Below are positions 23,135 to 36,588 of a stretch of 64,000 nucleotides of DNA, one piece after another. The DNA is from Ustulina deusta (lineage: Eukaryota > Ascomycota > Sordariomycetes > Xylariales > Xylariaceae), in contig JAJNNX010000010.1 in assembly GCA_023159155.1 (NCBI GenBank), positions 1,054,001 to 1,118,000 of the forward strand, in the 5' to 3' direction. Numbering within the stretch: position 1 is the stretch's first letter; each line of letters opens with the position of its first letter. The notes under the pieces were generated by a model. The model made no database searches. It was given only the letters and a program-made list of their open reading frames with translations, and was not told where the DNA came from. A program made the translations under genes and the position numbers.

Positions 23135-24854
23135 ATGCAAGCCGAACCTGGAGAATCATCGTCTTCCAAGAAATACGCGACTCCCGAGGATTGGCCTAAG
23201 CTTCAGGATGTCATCGTGCGGCTTTACGTCGAGGAGAATAAGACGCTAGAAGAAGTCAGGCAATATATGGAAGAGAACCATGATTTCGTCGCAACGTATG
23301 GTAAACCTCAAGCCGACCCGGCCGTGGAGAATTTTGCTGACTCCTCAAAGCATATCTATGTACAAGAGACAGCTGGCCTCTTGGAACGCCTTCAAGAATC
23401 TACGCTTCGACGAAGTCTTACAGATCCTTCGCTTAAAGAGACAACGGGAAGCCGAGCATGATAGGGGATCCGTTTTTTTTGTAAGAGACCGGAAAGTGGA
23501 GATTGACAGTCTTCAGATATATATATCCCGGAACCCATCGCTCTACTCGAAGCTAGAGTCCGGAGAAGAGCCCCACTCAGATGCAGTCCGGGATGTCAGC
23601 TGTCGCACTCCAGCTCCGTCGGAATCTCCTTCAGTCTTACCAGAACAAAACAAGCGTGCCCACAAGAAGGTGCCGGAAGTCATGCCCAAACCGACTAGCG
23701 AACTTCACGACGACTTAATACAGCTTCTTCGAACCTATATGTGTGAGGGCTTTGAATCAGGTACATGGGTTCGATCTGGGAGTCACTGCTGGAGCTCAAG
23801 AGGGTGTCGAGGCCCCGCGGAGCTGCTGAAGTCTTTACTAGACAGGTGCATGACAGCAGCGCTATCTGTGGGTCGTCAGGTTGAACCTGCTGCTATACGA
23901 CACGCACTTGACACTCCATTTAGTCTACTGATTCGGGTCTTCAAAAATCCTCCACCAGAGATAATACCCAGGATACTCTGCATCGCTGCTCGCCTAGAAC
24001 TTATTGGCCGGAGGGAGATACAAGGCATCCTATTACAATTTTGCTCAGACCTCGCGAGGGCTCTATACGGCCGCGGCCATTCTCTCTCTAACTTCTGGCA
24101 AACTCTTCTTGACGTACCAGCTGCTGAAAGAAACAGGGCCATCGTGGTCGTGCTTACACAGTGCGTATCTGAGTTCGATGAGCGCCTTGGTACTGCCCAT
24201 TCGCTGTCAACAGAAGTATACCTTCTGTACTTCGATGCGGTCGTGAGACAGGAGGATCCCAAGACCCAAGCCGAGAATCTCGAATGCCGGCTATCTAAAC
24301 TTGACGAACAAAATATCGACGATTCTGTCTTAGCAATGCTAAAGTTTGAGCATGCATTAGCGACCTGCAAGGCAGATCTCGCCGATGGCCAACCGGACAA
24401 AGCAGACGATGCCCTATCTCAACTAGACATTACGACTCTTTCTCCCCGGGACGACTCATTTCGGTGCGTTTGGCTTGGATACGTTCGATGGATGAAAGGG
24501 GACACCACTGCGGCCGAAAAGGCATACAAGGACTCTGTCCAGGCGGCAAAGTTGACCGGATCCCGGGATTGCGTCTGCGAGGCTCTTTTCCAGCTTGAAA
24601 CGTTCTACCTACACAGGCAAGAGCCGCTTCAAGCCGAGGGAATACGAGCAGAGAGGCTCAATGCCCTTCGTAGGCTAGGCTCCATCACCTGGGCGGGCCA
24701 GGACATATCTTCGGGGAAGGACTCGGAAATTGGCTCGAATGTGACTATTATTCGCATAGGCTCCGACGCCGGCAGCGAGACATGGGAACCATTGGCTTCA
24801 ACTTTTATGTTAGAACATCATGATTTATGTAACCAAGTAGCTACTGGCGTTTAG
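23135..24854 (+). CDS. Clr5-domain protein
   Basis: Two exons, 23135-23295 and 23351-24854, joined across a 55-base intron with a GCTGAC branch-like site, giving 554 residues. The first in-frame ATG is at 23135. Residues about 14-70 form a Clr5 domain: a DWPKLQ...RLYVEENKTLEEV helix followed, after the intron, by MYKRQLxSWxxFKN. This helix-turn-helix-like module is very common in fungal proteins and named after a fission-yeast silencing factor. The remaining 480 residues are mostly helical with TPR-like pairs (for example WLGYVRWMKGDTTAAEKAYKDSV). The splice is supported because without it the domain is broken between its two halves. Role unknown; a nuclear regulatory function is possible. 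Confidence 0.82.
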
Positions 24855-26750
24855 GGCATAGGGTAACCATACTTAGAGACGATAACATTTTAACCTTCTA
24901 TTTCCACCGTCCGCCCCTCCACGTACTCAAGAAGATTTGAGCCAGAGGCAACTCAGTTGACACGTTCCGTTATCCGGCCGTTTTTTCCCGTACTATCTTC
25001 ACTTGACTCGAGCCGTTTTTTTTTTCTTGAGCTTCTTTATTTTCTCCATGTTTTTTGCCTCCTTCGTATTGCCAGTCATTTCTCCTTCCTACGAATTTTT
25101 GTGCCCTCTTTTGTATCGATATTCTTTCCCCCTCCATTCTATCTTCCGTCTTGTCATCAACTTGTCGTCTTTTTTTCTCATCGGCTTCGCCCCCGGGGGT
25201 TTCCCCAATTTTCTCCTCATTATTTCGTTCTATGGATGCTATTAATTGCCGGCATCTTTGTATATATCTCATTATTTGGACCTGCGCTAGCATAGCACTA
25301 TGTGTATTCATAAAGCTCTAGGATAGACAGCGGTGCTCTTGTATTCTTTTCCGGGTGTTTTTTAGGCCTCACCATTATAACTCACATGAACTATGTGTAC
25401 AAGACTAAATGTTAGGATGGCCTTTGTACCATTCTCACACAGGTGGAATCGACAGGGTACTGATCGTGACTGGAGTACTCAGGTGAGCCTATGATTTAGA
25501 GGTAAGAGCACTTCCAGCTCTAGCAAATATTGAAGAAAGAGGAACTACACTGGATCAATCACTCGGCGGATATGTGCTATGTTCAATAACGGGCCGGTAT
25601 TTCCGCCAAGTCCTTTAAGCATCAACCGGCGGGTCCATTTCCGCCAGACACATGCATCATGGGGAGTAGTAAGTAGGCACATTCAGCAACGTCCAAAAGG
25701 GCAGCAATTATCCGTGTCGGCGTTCGACTACCACGACACCCGGTTAGAATCAATATAGCTCGCTTCATACCTCTCGTCTTAAGGAAGACCCGAATTTCGG
25801 TACAGATTCGAGTTAGACTACTACTCCCCAGACGTCGTGTTTCAGGGGTATCATTCGACGCACAGTACGCACCGCGATCCTTACCATCCCGAAAGCCAGT
25901 AGATCTCCAAGAGGCCGGCAACTCTCTACGGTCCGCCGTCGCTGTGCATTCCCACATTACTAGCGGTTCACAGTGTTAAAGATATCATGGTCGGGATCCG
26001 GTGGCGAAGCAGATATCCGAACGTTTATTGCTTAACGAGCGATGCTAAGGCACTGCCTCGCAGTAGGTATGCTTGCGCCTTCTCTCTATTTCTACAACGG
26101 AAATATCCGTAGTCTTGAGATGTACCTTGTGAAGTAGATACGTCATTCTATGCGCGGGAATGATGCTACCATGGGTAACCTCGTCAAGCTGATTATTTAC
26201 CCGAAGGCATGTATATACTGCGTGATAATTCACGTCGAAAATGTTTTCAACCTTGTGGTGGCCCTGCACAAGGGGTCTTCGCGCTGTGCCCAGCCGGAGA
26301 TGGTCGCACTCCATGAGAGTGACTCGGGGATTGATCCACTCCCCAAGACAACCGAGAAGAGACCATAGCTTTTGGCGCAGCTTCCTAGAGAATCGTGGCT
26401 CTCGGTTGGCTTGGTCCATATAAAACACGGGCCGAGCTCGTCTTCCGCATGTGTAACCCCAGGCCACTGCTAGGAGAGCTTTGGGTCATATCGGAGGTAA
26501 TCCGAGCAATAATATGCAGTTTGGATAACCATACGCACCACTTCGGCGCTGATCCAGCTCAACTGGGTTGTTCACATGGCATCCACCACAGACCACGTGC
26601 CTGTATCTATCGAGGCCACCTTGACCATCGTGACCTCCGAGGGACCCGTGACCGTTGACAACGTGGTGCCAGTCTTCAACGCCGCCTAGCGACGCCGATG
26701 TCTCATTGGATGTTTCAAAGCTCAACTTCGAAAAGCCAGAACCAATCGAT
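24855..26750. other. Intergenic, no secure gene
   Basis: It follows the Clr5 gene 3' end and contains a T/C-rich tract at about 25.0-25.25 kb. A short open piece at 26576-26689 followed by another frame near 26.71-26.8 kb looks vaguely protein-like but is broken (see rejected items). Nothing else was recognised. Confidence 0.4.
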
Positions 26751-27293
26751 TCACTGCGGGAAACGCCACAACTTCAGCCTCTCTACTACGCTATATCCCA
26801 ACCCCAAGAAGTCACATAGTGTGACCCAAGCCTGGGCCTGGGCGTGCGAATCGTGATTAGAAACATCAAGCTCGAGAAGCTGCGAAGTGCCCCTCCTCGC
26901 GTCCTCCGTATCGGCGAAGAAAGCTCGGATTGAGTCTGCGTCATCGGACCGCAAGTCCTTCCCCATTCGCTGTTCCTGCGAAAATAACCCCAGCCAGGAA
27001 TGAGAGTCGTCTGCCGCGAAGTTCGGTAGGATGAACCTTGCCTCTGGGTTCTCGCGTGATATGTTCTTGTATGCTGTCCCTGGCTGGAGGATAGCGTATG
27101 TGCTAGGATCTGTGCTGAGGTCTATACCATTACTAGCTGTGGATTCAGAGTATCTGTACCCTAGGGTGCCGAGCGCCGAAGACATCGCTGTCAGGGCGGG
27201 GTTACTCGGCATGAGGATGTAGACGGCTGGAGAGGCAGCTTGTGCAAGGCCTAGGCTCGCCAGCGAGGCCGGAAAGTAGAAGAATGCCTTCAT
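26751..27293 (-). CDS. Small secreted protein, weakly sulfotransferase-like C-terminus
   Basis: Single-exon frame of 180 residues from ATG. Residues 1 to about 19 are a signal peptide (AFFYFPASLASLGLAQAA). No enzyme motif is clear. The C-terminal part, with AQAWVTLCDFLGLGYSVVERL, resembles the W-x-x-LC-x-FLG ending of the fungal P-loop sulfotransferase family, and an inner KNISRENPEARFILP segment could correspond to a core strand. The phosphate-binding loop is missing. It may be a secreted derivative of that fold or unrelated. A single cysteine makes it unlike typical disulfide-rich effectors. It lies downstream of the monooxygenase gene on the same strand. Confidence 0.65.
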   Translation of the reverse strand: MKAFFYFPASLASLGLAQAASPAVYILMPSNPALTAMSSALGTLGYRYSESTASNGIDLSTDPSTYAILQPGTAYKNISRENPEARFILPNFAADDSHSWLGLFSQEQRMGKDLRSDDADSIRAFFADTEDARRGTSQLLELDVSNHDSHAQAQAWVTLCDFLGLGYSVVERLKLWRFPQ

Positions 27294-28513
27294 GGTGAAT
27301 ATTGACTGTCCGATTAAACGGTTCGATTAGGGTCTAACCGATCGGAAAGGTACCGGTAGTGTAGGCATATGACCAGATTCGGGAGCCACAAAGCCCAAGA
27401 AAATGGGGAAAGATTGTCGTCTAGGACTGCGAGAACAAGCTGAAACGAAAACAAGTTGAGAATCTCGACCCTTTTTATTACTTCACTTACCTATCTCGCC
27501 GCCATTCACTAGGTGGTCTAGATGGCCGATCAGGGGCTGGACCCCTACACTAATATAGCCGGAATCGACAGGGGCGTTTCGTCTTGATCTATACGCGGAA
27601 ACTAAACGGCCTCCATCTACCAATACGCTCGCTAACAATAGCTGAATCACACCATTGAATAGTAGCGCTTGCTACTTGCGTTGTATGACAAAATGCTACT
27701 ACACTATGCAGATATCCTGTGTAGCATACGGCTGTCCATGAGTAAGCAAATCAGCCAAAGCCATCATTAAATCAACAGAGCGGTCAAGGAGATCACGCAG
27801 GACAGGCGCTGGAGATCCGTCTCGGTCCCATTCTCGACCCAACCTTCGAAAAAAGGTTACCCCCCCTTCTTGGCATCTCTAGCGTCTGCGGGCCGGCAAA
27901 TGCTTCAGCTGCGCCTCATCCACCGTTCAGATAGCGCAAATCTGTGCTGTCCCTTATGTAATATTATAGTGCATATTATATAATACCTAGTACATTTTTT
28001 CAGCGCGCAAGGTTTTTGAGCTATTTCGTAAAAGGGGAAAGAAGAGTTAGAAAATGATCATTTAGGTAATATCCACGCAGCTCAAAAGTCGTTATTATAT
28101 GATGGCTATTTAATCCGAGATGTTACCACCACTAGACTATCCAGAATAAATGTATCCGGATGAAGTCTAGATAGCCACGACAATACTACCTACTTAAGTA
28201 GGAGATTACTTCCACGTGCACAATTGTAGATCGGACCTTGATACGGTGCTAAAATTAAACCCAAGACCGTGACATAAATACTACCTACTGCACTAGGCAG
28301 CAGGATTTCTGAACAATGCGATCATTATTACGTCGTAATCACGGCATCGTTATGCGACAGTAATGCTACGACATGGCTTTGGTACAATATACAAGACAGC
28401 CGTCATTCGGTCCTAGAACCGATTGTCGCTGTTCAGCTAGCGTAGATAACTTAGAGACGAGGATTCGAGGAATACCTGGCCAGGTATACTTAATCCCAAG
28501 CGAATTATGGCCC
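27294..28513. other. Intergenic, no gene recognised
   Basis: Spacer between the small secreted protein start and the monooxygenase 3' end, moderately AT-rich near 27.95-28.1 kb. It holds the promoter of the small secreted protein gene. Confidence 0.4.
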
Positions 28514-30633
28514 TCAATGCGAAAACGGCCGCATCTTGAACTCCTCGTCTTCCTCCGGTCGTTGTTCTACGGGCACGTCTACGAACCTAGGCTCAATATA
28601 CCACGCGGGATCGCCGCCGTGTTCCTGCCCCTCATCAGCTTTGGTGTGCGTGACACTCCACCCATTGCCGAGCCATCGTAGCATGTTCGCTCTAGGTCCA
28701 TCACGACTCTCCCAGTCGAAGTCCTCCCAGCGAGGAGCGCGCAACGCCTCCAAGGCGTGCAGAGTACTGCCAGGCCAAAGCCCAATGATCCTGCCACCGT
28801 CGCTCTTATACCAACTCTTGCACTTTTCGGTGTAAACGGTGTTTTTGAAGTATTCGTGGCAGTATTCGCGCCAATCGCGCACCCTTTCAGGCCGGACTGT
28901 CATGGTCGCGTAATCCTCTTTCTGGAGCTTGCGGATACACTTGACGATATAATCGCCCTCGGCTTCGAGCATCGAGGTCAGCGAGCCGGAGCCAATCGCC
29001 GAGTTGGGACCTAACATCATGAAATAGTTTGGGAAGGAGTCCACGGCTAGCGATAAATATGCTTCGGGGAACGGCGTGAAGCGCTCGGCAAGGGTAAGAC
29101 CTCCCCGTCCCGTAATTGTGAAAGGCGGTGCCTTTGAGGTCTGGAACCCCGTTGCGCAGACGATAACGTCGAGGGATACCGCACGTCCGGACACCAGTTT
29201 CATGCTATCCGAGGTGACGGCGGCAATTTCGTCTGTGATAAAAGCCACGTTACTTTCGTTCAGTGCTTCTAGATACCCCGGGCCCGGCGTTGCTCGTCGA
29301 CAGCCGATCCCAAAAGAGGGAATGAGGAATTCGGCAATCTCTGGCTTCGGCGCAAGGCGCTGCTGCATTGTTTCACGGAACAATATCATGCCGCCGCGTT
29401 GCATACCAGAGCCTCGAAAAGAGATCTCGTGGCTCAAATTTCCATCGACCTCAATCTTCTTCCGGAAATTGAACAACTTCTCAGGATCCTGGACGAATTC
29501 CTGGCGTTGTTCGAGCGAGACTATAGGGGGGTTAAGGATGCACATACGAAGTAGCTGACGATGACCTACAGTCCAATTTCTTGGGGTCCAGCCCTAGCTT
29601 TTTCATGACAACTTCAAAGTTCGTTAGTAGGAGAACCTGGACAGTCACAATGATAGCCAGGAATTTGGCTCACCATCACCAAACGGGTTCGTAATCCAAG
29701 TTTTGCTCCGGACGAAGCAGGAAAGTTGAGCCCCCTCGACCTTTTGTAGGCTGGGCACGATCTGTATAGCGCTTGATCCATTCCCGATAATCCCGATTCG
29801 TTTATTTCTAAAATCGTAACTATTTCGATTTTCAGTTCATTGCTTGGAAGTAACCAGTATGAGGGGTAGACTCATACTCGTTATTCCAGACTGCCGAATG
29901 CATAACTTCCCCTGCGAAGTCTTTTAAGCCGGGTATATCGGGCCACGACGGGTTGCTAAGGCCGCCTCGGGCTACAACCAAGACATCGGCATCGTCTTCG
30001 AAGGTCTCCCCTGTGTCTACTCTTCGCACGCTCAGGATCCTAGTATTGAGTCAACTCCATCCCTTTCCTTTCTTGTGCCACCCTCTTATGGCTCTTTAGA
30101 ACCTACCATCTCTTCATCTTGTTATCCCATGTGCAAGATACTACCTCATGCGAGAGCTTGATGAATCTCATGGCACCGAATTTCTCCGCCGTGTTCTGTA
30201 GATAGGCGCATATTTCGCTCCCCGGCGCGTAGAACGAAGACCAGTTTGGATTTGGGTTAAACGTATACTGGTACGAGTGCGCAGGGATATCGCAAGCAAC
30301 GCCTGGCAAGCGTAAGCACAACACCCCATCGAACACACAAGTCAAAGATAAAAATTACGAGGCAAACAAACACATACCTGGGTATCTATTCACCCACCAC
30401 GTACCACCAACGCCTTTATTTTTCTCGTAAATCTGCAAGTCGATATTTCGCAGCCGCTGAGCTATGCGAATTCCAAGATAGATCCCGGAGTAACCGGCCC
30501 CAACCACCCGAACTTTCATCCGACGGTGGCCGTCTAACGGTTCATCTTTAAGCTCGAAGAGCGCCGCGTCTTCAGCAAAGCCCATATCCGTATTCCGTTC
30601 CTCGGGACCAGGCATCTCTTTTGTTTCAGACAT
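28514..30633 (-). CDS. Type I Baeyer-Villiger-type flavin monooxygenase
   Basis: Six exons in minus order: 30633-30378, 30302-30107, 30039-29878, 29819-29674, 29611-29570 and 29520-28514, total 602 residues with all phases consistent; introns are 75, 67, 58, 62 and 49 bases. The start is the first ATG in frame. It uses FAD and NADPH to insert oxygen into ketones or other substrates. Evidence: FAD-binding GAGYSG at residues 45-50, GGTWW and RYPG, the Baeyer-Villiger fingerprint FxGxxxHxxxW complete at residues 192-202 (FAGEVMHSAVW), and the NADPH-binding GNGSSA at 217-222. A DVIVCATGF motif follows. The C-terminal part is long, as in fungal steroid- or cycloketone-type enzymes. No polyketide or terpene synthase lies nearby, so substrate is unknown. 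Complete and apparently functional. Confidence 0.9.
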
Positions 30634-33600
30634 GCGATATTTGCGGCTTACCCAGCGCCTTAAATGCTCATTCACAATAGACCTAAGCCTGGCGTCTCGA
30701 AAGAAACGATCTGGAAACGTATGCCTCGTTATAGACCAGGATTATGGAACATACGGGTTTTTTTAAGTCTATTTCCACTCGTCGGTATGGGTTACTCTAG
30801 GTAATGCCGTCTGTTACCTCGCCTGGGAGAGATATCGGGCTTACAGATGTGGGACGATGAGGCATCCTGCTCTTCCCCGCACATTAGAGATCCCGGCACT
30901 TGATGTTGCCCGTAAGCACCTGTATAGGAGAATTTTTGGCAAGATGCCACAGCAAGATGAAGAGAAATCACTTGTGCCGTCGTCGATACTTATCTAATTC
31001 TTGCTATTTTTATCAGCAGTCTAACATTCGCCATGTCGGCGGATGTGTCCTCGGAGGGTTCAGCGGGCTTGAAGAGAAGTTGAGTTTCGTTGAAGGGGGT
31101 AAATAGCTATCTGACAAATACCAATTGCGCTGTCTGGAATCGAACCCCACTCACTAGATAGCTACTCGGTAAGGGCATCTCGCGTTGCCGATGAGGGTAT
31201 CTGAACTGGCAGGATTAACATTAGCCCGGAAATATAACAGAGTCCGCATTCTAAAGCCATTCTATTTCCGAGGGTTAAGGTGAAAGAAGTCTCTCCATAC
31301 CTGATGCTAAGATAGGGTAGTATCGCGGCAATTGTGGTTTCCACAATTTCGAGCATCCCCGGAGTCGGGCTAGCTTCAGCTTCGTCTCAGGTCAAACTGG
31401 GAGAAGCTAAGCTCGAAACTTATGACTGATATTAACTTTGATGATATTCCTACGTTGTAACTGGAAAAAAAATGCAGCATTAGATATCTCACTCTCATGC
31501 TAGCCGAAAAGATGTGCTGTTCTTATTTTATTTTATTTCTCTTTCTTTCAGGGAAGGCTTCCGGATGCATCACATTCCCAAGTCGTTGTAATACAAGTTC
31601 TCCCGACTGCTTTGGATGATGTGTGCCTTTGACCTCCTACTAGAAGATGGCTGGGTATTCGGTGGCTGAGCTATAGATGGTCTAATTTATAACGACGTGA
31701 CCTCGTAGTGCTCATCAAGCTGTTGTGAATATAGGATGTAACGTTGTATTATGTGCAACTGTACACGTTTTGTATAGTTGGGTTAGAAGGAAGACGAAGT
31801 TACGAACCCGCCATCATAATCGAGTAGATAGATACCGACTGACTCTCGGAGTAAAAGTGAGGCAACGATTATCGAGATACCTCGGGGATTTCGAGATTTT
31901 GCTGCGAAGTTGATCGGGCGGGTTTCGGTAGGGACAGCGGCCGCCGGCATTGACAATAAGACCCCGACGGTACGGTACAGACGGTAGCTGGCCACGTTTA
32001 CGGACCACTTAACGTGTGACGGCGGGGAAAGAGGGGCGGAGACAGGGGTGCAGTGAGCTTGATGGGCTTCCATCCAATCGACTTCGAGAAACCCAGACCG
32101 TGCCCCTCGAGCTAGATTTAGTGGCTCGAAGCCTCGACGCGGCGAAGCAAGAACGAGGCAGAAAATGATATCGGCATGTTTGTCAGAAAGCTGGACCCCA
32201 ACTCAACAAGCACGGCGCCAGACTGTCCACTGTGTGCAATAACTGATGCCGTGTGTTTATCAGGGCTTTGTCGCGGGTGCTCATCCTTGATTGGGTCAAG
32301 AAGAGAAGGAGAAAGTACATGATGCAAGCTGTAGCGGCAATGCTATGGGGTAGCACTATAGATATATATAGCATAGATTGACCTCCGTGCTGATAACGAG
32401 GGCCGAGTGGGGGTCCGCGAGAGAATGATAGGCAGGTATCATCTCAGATTGAGAGAGAAAAGATGCCCCATTGCTGACGTCGATGAAGATAAAGAGTGAC
32501 GGAAGAGTGGGTTGCGCTGCCTCGCCCCGACCTCTCACTCAAGTATCGCCCTCAGAACCTAACAGTGCTAGGTCGGTCGGATACAATGCTGTGAAGGCAC
32601 GACTCCAGTGTCAAGTCCGGCAAGTTCCAGGTTCTATCTACCTACGGGTGGGAGGGTCTTAGGTACCAAAGCGCTGTATACAAAGCTACGGTATCGAAAC
32701 TTCCATTTCCGGTCGTGCCTCCTCCAAAGACTAACTACTGACCGCCTCAGCCAGTAAGTGAGGTATTATCGTAGTTACATAGGTAGGTAAGGTACCTAAG
32801 GTTGAGTGAAGCATAAGTGCCCACTTACCTGCCTGGGCATACGTGAACCACGATTTTCTTCAATTTATCTATCATACCTACATTACGATATCATTTCCTT
32901 TCGCCATCCCTACTCGAAGTGCACACTGTATACCGATTCTGCTATCACTTTCTCCCGAACCCCCAAATATCAGATCGGTGGCACAGCATCTCGCCTCGGC
33001 AACGCCTTCAATCAAACTCGACCATTGGTAGATAGTCTGGGTTGTGTATCTACAGACGACAGTACATTGTATATTCAATCCGTCAATTCAGCCTGTCCTC
33101 TATCTGGGGATGCCTCTCAGCCTGGGTCCGCCAATAACATGAACTTTCGCTATCAAGCGCGCGCAACTATACCTAGTGTAAACTTATACATCTGGGGACC
33201 TCCGAGAAGCGCCAATTGATTGTTTAGTGCGATTGATTGTCTTGGTCGCAAAGGCAACTAAAACACGCCAACACCCTGGTCCTTTTCTCTGTCCCTTTGA
33301 GTGCCTTCATGTTTCTTTTTGTTCCCGACCGAGGTACCTGTTCGCGTCCACCGGATTGCCCCATTCGATCGTTCATCTCGACTCCCCTGGGTAGCTTCTG
33401 TCCTACAGCAGCGATGGTACCTACCTAGTAGGTTCTGCCTAGGCATTGTGAACGAGGTCAACGTTACAATTCCGGTGTTCAAGGCACCACTCTCTTGTCG
33501 ACTGACTGAGTTCATTGGCACCCCCTGTTCATTCCGTTGCGTGTGAGTCACCATAAACCACCAACTGGCTTGCACATGACTTCAATTGTCTTTTGTTGTT

Positions 33601-34358
33601 GATGGCACACCTTTGTCTAGTGCCTTTGCTGGCAATACTAAGCGCAATACAATACAATACAATAATAGTAAGCCTGCCTGGCCAGAACTTGCTTGGCCGA
33701 AGGAAGAGGCTATTGAGTTGCTAACATACCAGGTACCCATCGAAGGGAGCCACTGGTTCGGTAGCCAACCATCGCGTTTGCCCTGAGCCACCTGGGAGAG
33801 CCCGCACAGTATCCTAGGTACTTAGGTACCTACCCAACTTACTTCACCCCAGTACTTACCTCCACGGCCCCTAGAAACCCACTAGAAACCAAGTCACTGC
33901 CACCAAAGAGACCTGCCACCACCACACCACATCACCACCACCGACAGGCGCGTGAGAAACCCAACGCATTTGTCTCCCACCTCCCTAGCTGACAGGCTGC
34001 TTTTTGGCCGACCATTGTCGGGTCTGCTTGCCTGTCTGTCACTATTAGGCAGGTGGCTCGGCCAGAACTTTAACCGTCACACCCATTGACATTCGGTCCA
34101 GGGACCGGAAAGCCTCTCCATCCCTTGCCCTTGCTTGGTGCCTCCGGCGCAGCAGCATCCTACTCCCTACCCTCCTGGTAGTTCCCTAGTCTTTGCGACG
34201 TAGGTGATCTGTTCGTCGGACGAACCCTCGTCAGCAGTCGAAACCACCGAGTCACCATTGCTGTCGACCCCCAACAAGTGCCACCGTCCCCTCCGTCGTT
34301 CCACTTACCTGATCCCGCGTCCTCCCCTTGGGCAGGGCCTGCCTGTCGTTCTTCCAAT
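30634..34358. other. Large divergent intergenic region
   Basis: About 3.7 kb between the monooxygenase start and the kinase start. It contains TAGGTACCTA-type palindromes (near 32.78 and 33.82 kb), a short ACAAT/AATAC tract at about 33.64 kb, and a pyrimidine-rich region from about 33.9 kb that probably forms the long leader of the kinase. No protein gene was recognised. Confidence 0.45.
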
Positions 34359-36588
34359 ATGACCGCACATCCGCCTCGCAACCTTCCAGATGATGTTTTC
34401 CTAGATCGCGACGGCAGACTGGAATCTTGTCCTACCCGACCCTCTCACCAGCCCAATTCGCACACCTTAGTTGCTTTGCAGGAGTTGAACCGTCAAAGCG
34501 TAGAGTCCAACCGCGCGCTTTACGCTAGCCACGGTGCGTCTTCGCCAGCCACCCGCGGCAATGACATCGCGATGAAGCCTTCGCCCGCTCATGATCAGAT
34601 CCATTTCGAAGCCCATACAATATCACCTCCTCCGCCTCTATCAGTCAACACCCCCGACGGTACTTCCGGCCCGCTGAACGAACATTCTCCATCGCCACCC
34701 GGGCATAACAGCACTTACCTATTCATCTCAACAGATATATCACCTGCGTCGCCTAAACGATCCGATAGCCTCAACAGCCATAACAGTCGTCTGTCTACGT
34801 CGCAACAAAATTCCACCTTACAGCGGAAGACATCAAGCTCTAACCTACAGCCCGTTTCGCGAACTCCAAGTTGGAAGCAGCATTTGACTAAGAGTATAAG
34901 TTCTGCTACGAGTTCTGCCTATCCGAGCCCGGTGATATCCGCTATGGGAGACGTTACGCCACTCCCCTCGCCTCTATTATCTAGCGATTCGCCCGGGCCT
35001 TGGAAACGACTTACTGCTCCCGCACTTTCGAAGGAGCTGACTGTACCAACTGTTATGCCTGATTCCGTCCTTGTTACAAAGAGTGGCGAGTCGGTGGCTA
35101 CCGCTATCGAGAATCAATCAAAAAGGAAGGCTTATGCAGGACTTCAAGTTGGGCACGCAGCAGAGCATAGCAGCGGTAAGCACGAGCATGCTCGGAATCG
35201 GAGCATCAGCGAATACATACCGGATTCCAAGGGTATTCCTAAAAGACAGAACACCGTTTCTACCGGCAAGGTGGACGACAGGAATCGAGAGGATCCTGCA
35301 GGGCTACGAAGAGAGCCACGCTTATCTGAGTCCAGAGGTCTCGCTTTACCTGTGAACCCTCCAACACCTCCACCCAGCGAATCGTCATTGAGTAACGATA
35401 ACTCGGGTTTAAAGAGACCGCCATACGAGTATTTCGAGGCACGTGGCAGAAGGGACCAAAAATTGAGAAGATGGCGTGGAGTTGAAGATCTCGGTGAAGG
35501 CACATTTAGTAGAGTAGTCCTCGCGACGAATAAACTCGACAAAGATATGAACAAGGCTCCAACGAGCTCCAAGGATCACCCCACTCATTTAACAGCCTCT
35601 CAATTGGATCGGAAAACACTAGTCGCTATTAAAATCTGTGAACATGGACCGAAAGGTGGTGCTTCTGAAGACAGAATCGAAATGAGCTTAAAGCGAGAGC
35701 TCGATATTATGCAATCGATCGACCATCCCTCCTTGGTACATCTGAAGGCTTGGAGTATCGAGCCAACAAGAGCGTTGTTAGTTTTGAATTATTCCCCCGG
35801 AGGCGATCTTTTCGACGTTGCATCAAATTACCGGGATTCACTGAAAGCTCCAATTCTGCGGCGAATATTTTCGGAAATCGTTGGCGCGGTGGGGTATCTA
35901 CACGAACGCAGGATTGTTCATCGGGACATTAAGCTTGAGAGTACGTGATTCATGGTACCAAATCTCCACGAGGAACCAGAAAAGCCTATCTTTAAGGTAT
36001 TGCTCTACATGCTAACATCGCCTAGATGTTCTCGTTAATATCTCACCAGCAGAGCTAGTTAGTCCCATTCAGGACTGGACTGCGTATCCATATCCCGTAA
36101 TAACCCTGGCGGACCTAGGGCTCTCACGGCGTGTAGCTGACGATGAGAAACTGGAAACTCGCTGTGGCTCTGATGATTATGCTGCACCAGAAGTTATTCT
36201 AGGGCAGTCCTATGATGGTCGGGCAACCGATGCTTGGTCTTTGGGCGTGCTTCTATATGCTCTTATCGAGTCACGGCTGCCATTTGACCCCCCACCCGGC
36301 GCCAATGACTATCAAAGAATGCGAAGCAGGACCAGCCATCGCATTGCTCGTGTTGAGTGGAGCTGGGTTAAGTATGTGGGCGAAGATGGCGATCACGACG
36401 CAAATATAGCCTCGTTTGAGAAAGATGAACTCAAAGGGGCTATGGAGATTACCGAAGGCCTATTAAGACGCGCTCGAAATCGCTGGCTAATGGGCCAGGT
36501 GATAGAGCATGGATGGGTTCGTGAGGCGATACAGGTGGATGGTGGACTCAGGTTTCGGGAAGAGGAGGAAGGGCAAGAAGTTTTATGA
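34359..36588 (+). CDS. Serine/threonine protein kinase with long disordered N-terminus
   Basis: Two exons, 34359-35940 and 36026-36588, with an 85-base intron carrying a GCTAAC branch site, give 714 residues. The start is the first ATG in frame (34359). Residues 1 to about 365 are Ser/Pro-rich and disordered with many possible phosphorylation sites. The kinase domain follows: glycine loop GEGTFSRV from residue 379, catalytic lysine K425 in VAIK, HRDIKLEN with catalytic D523, and DLG instead of DFG at about 557, then APE in the activation segment. There is an insert of about 25 residues between loop and lysine. The pattern resembles fungal CAMK-like kinases of the Prr1 type, but pathway is unassigned. 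Splicing restores the KLEN motif. Confidence 0.88.

Noticed and set aside
26045..26467. 140-codon minus-strand open frame
   Set aside because: Basic, low-information translation with no recognised pattern. Considered chance.
26576..26810. Two short plus-strand pieces with protein-like composition (37 codons, then a shifted frame)
   Set aside because: They may be a gene relic, but the pieces are too short to assign and overlap the 3' end of the minus-strand secreted protein gene.
31115..31190. Possible minus-strand tRNA around a GGTTCGATTCC word
   Set aside because: The T-arm has two mismatches and no matching acceptor 5' strand or anticodon arm could be placed.
34359..36588. Kinase as pseudokinase because of DLG in place of DFG
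   Set aside because: The metal-binding Asp is kept, and Leu in place of Phe is common in active kinases. Lysine and HRD Asp are intact.
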